Shown in pieces: positions 33,188 through 41,335 of a DNA stretch of 64,000 nucleotides; position 1 is the stretch's first letter, and the number at the start of each line of letters is the position of its first letter. The notes beneath the pieces are model-generated. The model saw nothing but the letters and a program-made list of their open reading frames with translations. It searched no databases and was not told where the DNA came from. The position numbers and the translations under genes are program-made. The stretch comes from Lentzea nigeriaca (GTDB lineage Bacteria > Actinomycetota > Actinomycetes > Mycobacteriales > Pseudonocardiaceae): contig NZ_JAFBCX010000018.1 in NCBI RefSeq assembly GCF_016907955.1, positions 81,348 through 145,347 of the forward strand, read 5' to 3'.

Positions 33188-34183
33188 TCACTGCCGTTCC
33201 TGACCGGTGAGGACGTCGACGAGGGGGCGGCGGGGCGTGGCGGGCAGCGGGTCGGCGTTGAAGGCGGCCCAGCCGACGCGGATCACGAGCTGCGGGCAGG
33301 TCGACCCGCCGAGCACCTGGTCGCGCACGAGTTCCCTGGTCTCGACGACCTCGAGCGGCTGGCTGAGCGGGCACGTCGCGAGCCCTGCCGACGTGGCCTC
33401 GAGCAGCACCGCGCTGGTCGCCTCACCGGCGCGCAACCGCGACAGCACGTCGTCGGACGAGGTGCTCAGCACCAGCAACGACCCGGCGTCCTGGCCGAGC
33501 AGCCGGTTGTCGGCCTGGAGCAGCTCACCGGGCGCGAACTCGCGCAACCGCAGATCGCCGTACTGCCGCGACCCGGCCGGGATGTTCGCGGCGGGAACGC
33601 CCGCGGACGCGCCGGGGTAGACACCGCTCCACTCGCGGATCTCGGCCCGGTACGCCGGATCCGACTCCTGTGCTTCGGCGGCCGTCACGATCGCCGCCAG
33701 GAGTTCGGAACGGGCCGTGCCGACGACCTCGTGGGCTTCCACGCCTTCGGCACGCGCGGCCCTGACGAGCTGGTCGATGATCCCGTCGGGCACGGACCAC
33801 GACGAGAACGCGCGACGGTCCGTGCGCCGGCGCGGAATCGCCGCCGCGAGGGCGATGTGCGGCTCCCGGGGCTCGCGCTCCTCGAACTCGACGGCGGCGA
33901 GGTGGTCCGGCATCGCGGGGTTGGGCAGCCGGTGCACGACCGCCTTCCACCCCAGCGCGGCCAGCCCGACGCGCAGGTGGTGCAACGCGGCACCGCAGCT
34001 CACGACCAGATCCGCGCCCAGCGGGTCGATCGCGGGCAGGTTGCGCGCGAGGTCGGCGTAAAGGTGCAGGCTGTGCGCGCCGAGTTCCCAGCGCCACGGC
34101 TGGGAGTTGTGCACCGAGGGCGCGCGGCAGGCGAGTGCCAGTGCCGCCCGCACCGTGTTCTCGTCCGGCTGACCGCGGTCCAT
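33188..34183 (-). CDS. Acg/Rv3131-type nitroreductase-family protein
   Basis: 331 residues, paralogous to the gene at 17941: ALACRAPSVHNSQPWRWELG, VVSCGAALHHLRVGLAALGW, RRRTDRRAFSSW, GLATCPLSQPLEVVETRELV, LVIRVGWAAFNADPLPATPR. Third Acg-type gene here. The ATG at 34183 has GGAGGTGAG ahead of it; the open frame upstream is not coding. Two tandem DevR-type boxes stand in the divergent promoter shared with the CBS-BON gene. Confidence 0.9.
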   Translation of the reverse strand: MDRGQPDENTVRAALALACRAPSVHNSQPWRWELGAHSLHLYADLARNLPAIDPLGADLVVSCGAALHHLRVGLAALGWKAVVHRLPNPAMPDHLAAVEFEEREPREPHIALAAAIPRRRTDRRAFSSWSVPDGIIDQLVRAARAEGVEAHEVVGTARSELLAAIVTAAEAQESDPAYRAEIREWSGVYPGASAGVPAANIPAGSRQYGDLRLREFAPGELLQADNRLLGQDAGSLLVLSTSSDDVLSRLRAGEATSAVLLEATSAGLATCPLSQPLEVVETRELVRDQVLGGSTCPQLVIRVGWAAFNADPLPATPRRPLVDVLTGQERQ

Positions 34184-34246
34184 CCGGCTCACCTCCAGGT
34201 CGAAGTCCCCTCGCACAAACCTCGCAGCGCCGCGGGTCGCGGGTGA

Positions 34247-34283
34247 GGGGCCTAGGTCCCCGGCGAGGAGGGACCGGGGTCCC
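34247..34283. promoter_or_regulatory. Two tandem DevR-type boxes, 23 bp apart
   Basis: GGGGCCTAGGTCCC (34247-34260; 11 of 14 matches) and GGGACCGGGGTCCC (34270-34283; both arms perfect), with centres 23 bp apart. They lie between the divergent nitroreductase (start 34183) and CBS-BON (start 34371) genes. Clearest tandem pair of the window. Confidence 0.7.
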
Positions 34284-34370
34284 GCGCGGCGACGCCTTTG
34301 GCACGTGTCCGCCGGTTTCCACCGCGGGAAGGCTGGAGTGGACCTGAATTGCGGATCGCCGGAGGGTGTC

Positions 34371-35057
34371 ATGCGTGAACCGACTGTTTCCTCGCTGATG
34401 ACGCGTGAGGTGATCACGGCGGACGTCGGCACCTCGTTCAAGGAGCTCGTACAACTGCTGGAGGACAACAGGATCAGCGCAGTGCCGGTCCTCGACGGCG
34501 GCTATCCCGTCGGCGTTGTGTCGGAGGCCGACCTGATGCCGAAGGAGGAGTACCGGGGCGGCACGAGCGAGGCACCCGGCCTGTTCGCCGGGCGTGCGGA
34601 GAAGCACCGCTTCGAGCAGTCCGCCGGAGTGACCGCCCGCGACGTGATGACCAGCCCGGTCAAGAGCATCGCGCCGGACACCACGGCCGGCGCCGCGGCA
34701 CGGGAGCTCGCCTCCTCCGGTGTGCGCCGGTTGTTCGTCATGGACTCCGACGGCGCGCTGGTCGGCGTGCTGTCCCGTCGCGACCTGCTGAAGCTCTTCC
34801 TGCGCGAGGACGAGGAGCTGCGCACGGTGATCCGGGACGAGATCTTCGGCCGGTTGCTGTGGGTGGACCCGTTCAGCGTCGACATCGAGGTGACCGAGGG
34901 CGTCGTGACGATGGACGGAGACCTCGAACGCCAGAGCGAGGTCGAGATCGCCGAACACCTCGTGCGGTCGTTGCCGGGCGTGGTGGACGTGCACAACCGG
35001 TTGCGGCCGCAGTGGAACGACACCGTGCACACCCGCCAGACCGAGATCTTCGGGTGA
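34371..35057 (+). CDS. CBS-pair protein with C-terminal BON domain
   Basis: 228 residues. CBS 1: SSLMTREVITADVGTSFKEL and AVPVLDGGYPVGVVSEADLM; CBS 2: RDVMTSPVKSIAPDTTAG and LFVMDSDGALVGVLSRRDLL. A BON domain follows (VTEGVVTMDGDLERQSEVEI, then LPGVVDVHNRL). Adenylate sensing joined to a membrane- or lipid-associating module. Start ATG preceded by GGAGGG. Followed after 7 bases by another CBS gene. Confidence 0.92.
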   Translation: MREPTVSSLMTREVITADVGTSFKELVQLLEDNRISAVPVLDGGYPVGVVSEADLMPKEEYRGGTSEAPGLFAGRAEKHRFEQSAGVTARDVMTSPVKSIAPDTTAGAAARELASSGVRRLFVMDSDGALVGVLSRRDLLKLFLREDEELRTVIRDEIFGRLLWVDPFSVDIEVTEGVVTMDGDLERQSEVEIAEHLVRSLPGVVDVHNRLRPQWNDTVHTRQTEIFG

Positions 35058-35064
35058 GGCCGGC

Positions 35065-35673
35065 ATGAGGACGCGAGACGTGATGACGACCGGGGTCGTG
35101 GTCGTCAACCCGGAGACCCCCGCACGCGAAGCCGCCCGGCTGCTCGCCGATCACGGGTACACCGCGCTGCCCGTGGTCGACGAGTCCGGCGACCTGGTCG
35201 GCATCGTCAGCGAGGCGGAGCTGCTGCGCGACCGGCTGCCGCAGGACCCGCGCTGGCTGGTGCACGGCGAACCGCCCGTGGCGCGGCACGTTCCGGCGGA
35301 CCTGGTGTCCGAGGTGATGACGAAGCCGCGCACGGTGACGCCGAACACCGACCTCGCCGAGGTCGCCGATCTGATGCTGGAGCACGGCATCCGCAGCGTG
35401 CCGGTGGTGCGCGACGGACGTCTGGCCGGCATCGTGACCCGGCGCGACCTGCTGCGCTCGATCAGCCGTGCGGACTGGATCATCGAAGCCGAGATCCGGC
35501 ACCGCCTCTGCCTGGTCGGCGACCCGCACCGGTGGACGGTGGAGGTGACCGGCGGCAGAGTGTCGATCGCGGACAAGATGGACAACCCTGCCGACCGGCA
35601 CGTCGCCGAGGTGCTCGCCCGTGCGACCGCGGGCGTGACCGACGTCCGGATCGCCGCACCGGAACGGAGCTGA
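35065..35673 (+). CDS. CBS-pair protein with BON-like tail
   Basis: 202 residues. TRDVMTTGVVVVNPETPARE with ALPVVDESGDLVGIVSEAEL, and VSEVMTKPRTVTPNTDLAEV with SVPVVRDGRLAGIVTRRDLL; C-terminal HRWTVEVTGGRVSIADKMDN parallels the tail of the gene at 23165. Second gene of the CBS-BON operon. Last recognisable member of the hypoxia island. Confidence 0.9.
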   Translation: MRTRDVMTTGVVVVNPETPAREAARLLADHGYTALPVVDESGDLVGIVSEAELLRDRLPQDPRWLVHGEPPVARHVPADLVSEVMTKPRTVTPNTDLAEVADLMLEHGIRSVPVVRDGRLAGIVTRRDLLRSISRADWIIEAEIRHRLCLVGDPHRWTVEVTGGRVSIADKMDNPADRHVAEVLARATAGVTDVRIAAPERS

Positions 35674-35709
35674 CGTGGCCGGTGCGGCGTGGGCCGACCT
35701 GGCCTTGCG

Positions 35710-35925
35710 GCCTGGTTCAGGTCATAGGCACGCACCATGGTCTGCTGCACCGAGTTGCCGCCGGCGTCGGTCGCGTTGGCGCGCAACGACACCGTGCGGG
35801 CGTTCGGCGGATGGTGCAGGACCGCGTCCCACCCACTTCCGTCGGGATGAGCTGAACGGGGAACCAGGTGGTGCCTTCGTCCTGGGAGGCGAACACCGGA
35901 GGAGGGCGGCGCAACGGCGAGTGAC
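35710..35925 (-). pseudogene. C-terminal remnant of a secreted S8 (subtilisin-like) protease
   Basis: Two frames joined by a frameshift rebuild the beta-domain that ends many actinobacterial S8 peptidases: PVFASQDEGTTWFPVQLIPT in one frame, then DGSGWDAVLHHPPNARTVSL and RANATDAGGNSVQQTMVRAY in another. The natural stop is lost and the catalytic domain is absent. The 5' part of the locus ends near two DasR-like sites. Confidence 0.62.
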
Positions 35926-35970
35926 ACGCACGGTCCGCACGTGACCGCCCAAGCTCGGAGTCGCGTGCCG

Positions 35971-35986
35971 ATTGGTCTATGCCAAT
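35971..35986. promoter_or_regulatory. DasR-like site (dre) 1: ATTGGTCTATGCCAAT
   Basis: Compares with the Streptomyces DasR/GntR-HutC element ACTGGTCTAGACCACT: the TGGTCTA half is perfect and the right arm has CCA. It is 70 bp (start to start) from a second, inverted copy. DasR represses chitin/N-acetylglucosamine genes in actinobacteria. Confidence 0.55.
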
Positions 35987-36040
35987 TTGGGTCGCAGCAC
36001 AGGGGCCGGCCGCGAATGGCCCCTTACCCAGGGCCGGGTT

Positions 36041-36056
36041 ATTGGTGTAGACCAAT
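36041..36056. promoter_or_regulatory. DasR-like site (dre) 2: ATTGGTGTAGACCAAT
   Basis: A palindrome with perfect 6-base arms (ATTGGT/ACCAAT). Its reverse complement, ATTGGTCTACACCAAT, differs from site 1 only in the central two bases. It ends five bases before the ATG at 36061, so a bound regulator would block that gene directly. Confidence 0.6.
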
Positions 36057-36060
36057 TGAC

Positions 36061-36336
36061 ATGCCCAAGTTCGCCCACTTCAGCCTGGACGGAGTGCGCA
36101 GGCTGAGCAGCGTCGCGGAGTTCAGCGTGACGGACCCGGCCGTCACGCTGATCCGCGTCGACCGCCTCGGCGTGGTCCACCAGGCGAGAACAGCGGTCGA
36201 GAAGCGCGCCATGCTCACCGCCGCGTCGGACGGCGACCTGGTGCTGGCGGGTGGACGTGAGGTGGTCGCGGTCGACGACCTTCCCGCGGCGCGCGCTCAG
36301 GCGTGCAGGACCGCGGTGTTCTCGAACATCCGGTAG
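36061..36336 (+). CDS. Small hypothetical protein next to DasR-like sites
   Basis: 91 residues, no recognised family: MPKFAHFSLDGVRRLSSVAE, then FSVTDPAVTLIRVDRLGVVH. Good G/C third-position bias supports coding. There is no SD; the start lies five bases after a DasR-like palindrome, so it may be translated from a leaderless mRNA or the true start may be further in. The 36337-36386 gap holds nothing. Confidence 0.45.
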   Translation: MPKFAHFSLDGVRRLSSVAEFSVTDPAVTLIRVDRLGVVHQARTAVEKRAMLTAASDGDLVLAGGREVVAVDDLPAARAQACRTAVFSNIR

Positions 36337-36386
36337 GCCGGGGTGCGGCCTGCCCTCGTCGACCGCCTGCTCGGTCACCTGCACGT

Positions 36387-36983
36387 TCAGAGCACGTAGA
36401 CCTGCCCGGTCTGCCGTCCCTCGATCGATCGGACGTACGCCTGCACCACGTCGGCCAGCGGCACGGGCTTCATGCCGGGGAAGAAGTCGCCGTAGGCGTC
36501 GAGTGCCTCGGTGAACACGGTCGGGCTGACCGCGTTGATCCGCTGCGGCGCGATCTCGATGGCGGCAGCACGGACGAACGCCTCCACAGCGCCGTTGGCG
36601 AGCGACGCAGCAGCACCGGTGACGATCGGTTCGCGCGCGAGCACGCCGGTGATGAGCGTGAACGATCCGCTTGGCGTGACGTGTGTGAGACCTTCCCTCA
36701 CGAGCGCGACCTGCGACAGCACCTTGCCGGTGAACGCCGCCTGGTAGTCCTGCGCGGTCAGCTCCGTGAGCGGCTTGAACGGCACCGAGCCCGCCGCACT
36801 CGCCACGGCGTCGACCTGGCCGACCGTCTGGTACAGCTCGGCCACCTGGGCCGGGTCGGTCACGTCGTACTGCAGGTCGCCTCCGGTGCGGGAGACGGTG
36901 ACGACATCGTGCTTGCGTTCGGCGAGCTCCTGGTGGACAGCGGTGCCGAGCAGACCGGTGGCTCCTACGAGCAGAATCCTCAT
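36387..36983 (-). CDS. Short SDR-family oxidoreductase
   Basis: 198 residues. NADP-type glycine motif VGATGLLGTAVHQ at the N-terminus and an abbreviated SDR fold (DAVASAAGSVPFKPLTELTA; FTLITGVLAREPIVTGAAAS; APQRINAVSPTVFTE). The usual Y-x-x-x-K is replaced by A-A-S-L-A-N, typical of the atypical 'short-chain dehydrogenase' subgroup of about 200 residues whose substrates are unknown. Divergent from a LysR regulator, which most likely controls it. Confidence 0.85.
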   Translation of the reverse strand: MRILLVGATGLLGTAVHQELAERKHDVVTVSRTGGDLQYDVTDPAQVAELYQTVGQVDAVASAAGSVPFKPLTELTAQDYQAAFTGKVLSQVALVREGLTHVTPSGSFTLITGVLAREPIVTGAAASLANGAVEAFVRAAAIEIAPQRINAVSPTVFTEALDAYGDFFPGMKPVPLADVVQAYVRSIEGRQTGQVYVL

Positions 36984-37052
36984 GCCGTCGACGCTAGGTC
37001 CGCTTACCGTGCGAGTGAAATGCCGTTCACGCAGCACTTATGATCGGCAGTT

Positions 37053-37946
37053 ATGAATGTCGAGCTGCGTCACCTCCGCGCGCTGGCCGCCATCGGCGAC
37101 CACCGGTCGATCACGGCGGCCGCGGAGTCGTTGCACGTCACGCAGCCCGCTCTCTCGCGCACACTCGACCAGTTCGAACGGCGTCTCGGCGTGCGGCTCG
37201 TGGAACGGACCACCCGCCACATCGCCCTGACCGGCACCGGCCACCGCCTGTGGGAGCACAGCCACCGCATCCTCGCCGAACTCGACACCGCGTTGGCAGA
37301 GGCGGTGCGACCCCAACCGCTGCGGCTGACCTTCGCCTGGGCCGCGCTCGGCCGGTTCACCATCCCGTTCCTGCGGGAATGGCGCGCGCGGCACCCGGAC
37401 GTGCTCGTCCGCATCCGCCGGTCCGACGACCCCGAGGCGGCCCTGCGGCGCGGCGAGGCGGACGTCGCGGTGTTGCGCACCGAGCCCACGGGATCCGGGG
37501 TGGATCACGTGGCGTTGATCGAGGAACCCCGTGTCGCGGCGGTCGCGGACGACCACCCGCTCGCCAGCCGTGAGGCGATCGCGCTCGGCGACCTGGTGGA
37601 CGAGTGCGTCGCCATGTGCGAGACGGCGGGGACGACGACCGCCGATCTCTGGCCGGCCGGGGCGCGGCCTCGGTCCGTGGACGTGCCCGGTGTCGTCGAG
37701 TGGCTCACGTCGATCTCGACCGGCGCGACGGTCGGCGTCACGGCCGCCGGTACCAGCCACCACAACCCGCACCCCGGCGTGACCTACCTGCCGCTCACCG
37801 ACGCCGAACCGATCACCGTGCACCTGGCTTGGCCGGCGCCGGCGGCGCATCCGTCGACGGCGGCGTTCGTGGCGCTGGCCCAGCGGCACCTGGCCGCCAC
37901 AGACGCAGCTGCAGCATCGCCGCGAACCGCGCGTCCGGATCGCTGA
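37053..37946 (+). CDS. LysR-family transcriptional regulator
   Basis: 297 residues. N-terminal winged HTH: ELRHLRALAAIGDHRSITAA, then AESLHVTQPALSRTLDQFER, followed by LysR substrate-binding domain. The 69-base divergent spacer to the SDR gene is the usual place for a T-N11-A operator. Unusually its last 134 bases overlap the convergent PucR gene on the other strand. The start ATG is in TTATGAATG. Confidence 0.92.
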   Translation: MNVELRHLRALAAIGDHRSITAAAESLHVTQPALSRTLDQFERRLGVRLVERTTRHIALTGTGHRLWEHSHRILAELDTALAEAVRPQPLRLTFAWAALGRFTIPFLREWRARHPDVLVRIRRSDDPEAALRRGEADVAVLRTEPTGSGVDHVALIEEPRVAAVADDHPLASREAIALGDLVDECVAMCETAGTTTADLWPAGARPRSVDVPGVVEWLTSISTGATVGVTAAGTSHHNPHPGVTYLPLTDAEPITVHLAWPAPAAHPSTAAFVALAQRHLAATDAAAASPRTARPDR

Positions 37947-39468
37947 GATCGATCTCCCCGACCTCCGCCAGCCGCCGCAGCCGGTAGCGGAACGTGTTGG
38001 GGTGCACGAAAACGGCGGCAGAGGCGGCCGCCACGTCGCCGAACGCGTCGAGCCACGCGCTGAGCGTCTCGACGAGGCAGGCGCTGTGCCTGCGGTCGTA
38101 GTCGATCAGCCGCGCGACCGGCCCGGTCAGTGTGTCACCGCGTGAGGCGATCAGGTCGGACAGCTCCAGCAGCAGTCCTTCACCGTGCACATCGGACACT
38201 CGCGCCACCGGGGTGGAAGCCCGCCCGGCACGCAGCACCCGCAGCACGAGGTCGGCACCGGCACGCGACCGCGAGAGGGATGAGCCGACCTGGCCGACGC
38301 CCACGAGAACGCGATCCCCGATGCGGCTGCGGAAGTCCGTCGCGATGCGCAGCGCCCGGTCCTCCGACTCCACCGGCAGGATCGCGTAGACGACATCACT
38401 GATCAACGCGGCGGCCGCACGCGGATGGACGGCGGTCAGGTGCATCGCGAACGCGTCGGCGACCTGCTGCCGCTCCGCCAGCAACCGGGCATGCGAGGCG
38501 GGATCGTCGTCGTGCGACTGCGCCGACGCGAGCGCCAGCACCACACACGCCTGGTCCGCGAGCCCGAGCCGGCGCACCGCCTCGGCCGCGCCGGGCCCGC
38601 CTTCCACGGCGGTCGAGACCAGGTCCGCACGCAGCCGTCGTTCGACGTCGGCGCCCGCCCGTTGCCGCATCATGTGCAACGCCACGAGCTTCGCCGCGTC
38701 GCAGAGCGCCTGCGACCGGTCGGCCGGCAGCGGTGAGCGGACCGCGGCCCAGATCGAGCCGAGGAACTCGTCACCCGCCCTGACCGCCACGGCGATCCGG
38801 GGCAGGCACAGCGTTCCGTCGTCGGCGGGCAGGCCCTCGATGTAGACGGGCTGGTCGCTGCGGTAGAGCTGCTGGAACACCCCGCGTGCCTCGAGCATCT
38901 GCGAGTACCGCGCGGGTACCTGCCTGCCGAGGATCGTCTCGACCCTCGACTGGTCGGCTTCGTCCTGGTGCCCCGAGAACGCGAGGACGCGCGAGCTGCG
39001 GTCCTCGATCGTCACCGGGGCGGCGATCAGCGACGCCACGGCGTTGGCCAGGGCGAACAGGTCCCCGGCCGGCACGCCGCCGAGCGTCTCGGACGGGTCC
39101 ACCTCGCCCTCGGCCAGCAACGACCGGAGCATGGCGGCGAGCTGCGTCCAGGACGCGCCCGGCGCCAGGCCGAGCAGTGCGACGCCGGAGCGGTCGACGG
39201 CGGCGGCGATCTCGTCGGTGACGTCGACCGGCCCGCGCACGACGAGGGCCGCCGCGCCCGCCTCGCCCAACCGGTCCAGCAGTTCCGCCGGGTCCCGCAC
39301 GCCGACGCCCAGCACGAGTGCCGACGGCGGCAGCACCTGGTCGTCGTACGGATCGAGGATGACCACGCCACCGATGTCGGCCGCCCGGCCCGGATCGCCG
39401 CGGACCAGGTCGATCAGCGTGGTGCCGAGGTCGTCCAGGACACGGCCGAGGCCTGTTCGCGGACTCAT
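37813..39468 (-). CDS. PucR-family transcriptional regulator
   Basis: 551 residues. An N-terminal sensor part (DLVRGDPGRAADIGGVVILD, VVRGPVDVTDEIAAAVDRSG), a GGDEF-like middle (VVYAILPVESEDRALRIATD) and the PucR C-terminal HTH (AASAAVFVHPNTFRYRLRRL, then AEVGEIDLSDPDARFAAMLQ). PucR proteins respond to nitrogen compounds. It follows the racemase gene by 20 bases in the same direction, so it is probably co-transcribed with and regulates the M20-GNAT-racemase operon. Start ATG at 39468. Confidence 0.88.
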   Translation of the reverse strand: MSPRTGLGRVLDDLGTTLIDLVRGDPGRAADIGGVVILDPYDDQVLPPSALVLGVGVRDPAELLDRLGEAGAAALVVRGPVDVTDEIAAAVDRSGVALLGLAPGASWTQLAAMLRSLLAEGEVDPSETLGGVPAGDLFALANAVASLIAAPVTIEDRSSRVLAFSGHQDEADQSRVETILGRQVPARYSQMLEARGVFQQLYRSDQPVYIEGLPADDGTLCLPRIAVAVRAGDEFLGSIWAAVRSPLPADRSQALCDAAKLVALHMMRQRAGADVERRLRADLVSTAVEGGPGAAEAVRRLGLADQACVVLALASAQSHDDDPASHARLLAERQQVADAFAMHLTAVHPRAAAALISDVVYAILPVESEDRALRIATDFRSRIGDRVLVGVGQVGSSLSRSRAGADLVLRVLRAGRASTPVARVSDVHGEGLLLELSDLIASRGDTLTGPVARLIDYDRRHSACLVETLSAWLDAFGDVAAASAAVFVHPNTFRYRLRRLAEVGEIDLSDPDARFAAMLQLRLWRPGAAGPAPRTPPSTDAPPAPAKPGAR

Positions 39469-39488
39469 GACACCACCATGCCAACCGT

Positions 39489-40586
39489 CTACAGAGGAAT
39501 CCACTCCGTCTTCACCGTGACGGCGTCGAGCGCGTCCGGCAACGGCGCCACGCCGAGCCCCGGTCCGGTCGGAACGGTCAGGTGGCCGTCGTCGAGCACG
39601 AACGGTTCGGTGACGTCCATCCGGTAGTAGCGGTCCGACGCCGACGTGTCACCGGGCAGCGTGCAGCCGGGCAACGCCGCCAGCGCCACGTTCGCCGCCC
39701 GCCCGATACCCGTTTCGAGCATGCCGCCGCACCACACCGCGATACCGTGCGCCGCGCACACGTCGTGGATGCGGCGCGCCTCCAGATAGCCGCCGACCCT
39801 GCCAGGCTTGATGTTGACGACCTGGCAGGCGCCGAGCGTGATCGCGTCGGCGGCGGACCGGGCCGAGGTGATCGACTCGTCGAGGCAGATCGGCGTGCGC
39901 ACCACCTTCGCGAGCTCCGCGTGCGCCAGGATCTCCTCCTCCGGCAGCGGCTGCTCGATCAGCAGCAGCTCGAACGGGTCGAGCTTGGCGAGGTGCCGTG
40001 CGTCGGCGAGCGTGTAGGCCGTGTTGGCGTCGACCTGCAGCAGCACGTCGCCGAACCGTTCCCGGACAGCGCGCACCGGCTCGACGTCCCAGCCCGGCTC
40101 GATCTTCAGCTTGATCCGGACGTATCCCTCGTCGACGTAGCCGCGGACCGCGTCCAGCAGCTCGGGGATCGAGTTCATGATCCCGACCGACACCCCGCAC
40201 GGCACGCGGTCGCGGACCGCTCCCAGCTCACGACCGAACGACACGCCACGTGTGCGCAGTTCGGCGTCCAGCACCGCCATCTCCAACGCGCCCTTGGCCA
40301 TCCGATGCCCGTGGAAGTGCGCCAGCCGAGGAGCGACCGACACCCCGTCGACGGGCCCGGTCAGCGCCGGGACCAGGAACCGGCGCAGCACGTCCGCGCA
40401 GCCTTCGAGATATTCCGACGAGTACACCGGCTCGGCCATCGCCACGCACTCGCCCCAGCCCTCGCCCTCGTCCGTGACGGCACGCAGCAGCAACAACGAC
40501 CGCACGGTCTGCGTGCCGAACGACGTCCGGAACGGCGACTTCAACGGCATCTCGACCCAGCGCAGCTCGACCCCGGTCAGCTTCAC
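39489..40586 (-). CDS. N-succinyl(acyl)amino acid racemase / OSBS-like enolase-superfamily enzyme
   Basis: 365 residues. Active-site set of the NSAR/OSBS branch of the muconate-lactonising subgroup: K159 and K161 (RIKLKIEPG), metal ligands D186 (QVDANTAY), E211 (LLIEQPLPEE) and D236 (CLDES), and K260 (VNIKPGRVGG). Numbering and spacing fit the Amycolatopsis NSAR closely. Menaquinone synthesis (OSBS) is possible for such enzymes, but there are no men genes here, while GNAT and M20 genes are, which favours racemisation of N-succinylamino acids. GTG start overlaps the GNAT stop (GTGA). Confidence 0.9.
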   Translation of the reverse strand: MKLTGVELRWVEMPLKSPFRTSFGTQTVRSLLLLRAVTDEGEGWGECVAMAEPVYSSEYLEGCADVLRRFLVPALTGPVDGVSVAPRLAHFHGHRMAKGALEMAVLDAELRTRGVSFGRELGAVRDRVPCGVSVGIMNSIPELLDAVRGYVDEGYVRIKLKIEPGWDVEPVRAVRERFGDVLLQVDANTAYTLADARHLAKLDPFELLLIEQPLPEEEILAHAELAKVVRTPICLDESITSARSAADAITLGACQVVNIKPGRVGGYLEARRIHDVCAAHGIAVWCGGMLETGIGRAANVALAALPGCTLPGDTSASDRYYRMDVTEPFVLDDGHLTVPTGPGLGVAPLPDALDAVTVKTEWIPL

Positions 40587-41335
40587 GACTCGCTGCTCCT
40601 CTCCACGACATACCACCCGGACCTGTCGAACCCGGTGATGCGGGCGCCCTCGGTGAGCAGCCCGCCGAGCACGCCGCGCACGGCGTGACGCCACTCGTGT
40701 GCCGCGGCCGGGTTCGTGGCCCGCAGCGACTCGATGTCCGCCGGCACCGCGACCAGGACGGTATGCCCTTCGATGGTTCCCGGCACCGGCATCCCGTCGG
40801 CGGAGATCCCGAGCGCGACCACTCCCTCGGCACTCACGGCACGTGGCTCACCGGCGGTCAGATCCCAGGTGACGAGGAGCCGATCGCTGTCCCCGCCGCC
40901 GTTGATGTCGTCGGACATCTGGCCGTACAGGTCCGGAAGGTAGGCGGTGGCGTCCGCGCCGAGCTTGGCGAGGTTGAAGTGGGCGTTGCGGCGCACCAGC
41001 GGGTCGAACGTCCAGGTGATCGTCCTGATCCCGCGTGCCAGTGCCCACTCCCGCTGGTCGAGCTTCAACGCGTGGCCGATGTTGCGCCCGCGCATGCCCG
41101 GCGCGACCCCGGCGATGTGGCTGTGCAACGACCTCTCCGCGGGTGGTGAGCAGAACCCCGCGCACGCGCCGACGAGGTCCTCGCCGTCGAAGGCGCCGGC
41201 CACGTAGTTGCCGGACTTGATCAGCGCCCGCATCAGCTCCGCGGTGACCGGGGGAGTGGACGAACGCCAGATCGACTCGTACAACCGTTGCGCGGCAAGG
41301 AGCTCCTTGTGCTCGGTGAGCTGTCGGACGATCAT
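40583..41335 (-). CDS. GNAT N-acyltransferase (probable D-amino acid N-succinyltransferase)
   Basis: 250 residues. GNAT domain with the acyl-CoA loop VAPGMRGRNIGHALKLDQRE, then ARGIRTITWTFDPLVRRNAH and FNLAKLGADATAYLPDLYGQ, features of the group found next to N-acylamino acid racemases. In Geobacillus such an enzyme succinylates D-amino acids, the racemase converts them and an M20 enzyme removes succinate from the L-form (Sakai et al. 2006). The same three functions are here in one operon with ATGA/GTGA overlaps. Acyl donor not proven. Confidence 0.85.
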   Translation of the reverse strand: MIVRQLTEHKELLAAQRLYESIWRSSTPPVTAELMRALIKSGNYVAGAFDGEDLVGACAGFCSPPAERSLHSHIAGVAPGMRGRNIGHALKLDQREWALARGIRTITWTFDPLVRRNAHFNLAKLGADATAYLPDLYGQMSDDINGGGDSDRLLVTWDLTAGEPRAVSAEGVVALGISADGMPVPGTIEGHTVLVAVPADIESLRATNPAAAHEWRHAVRGVLGGLLTEGARITGFDRSGWYVVERSSES

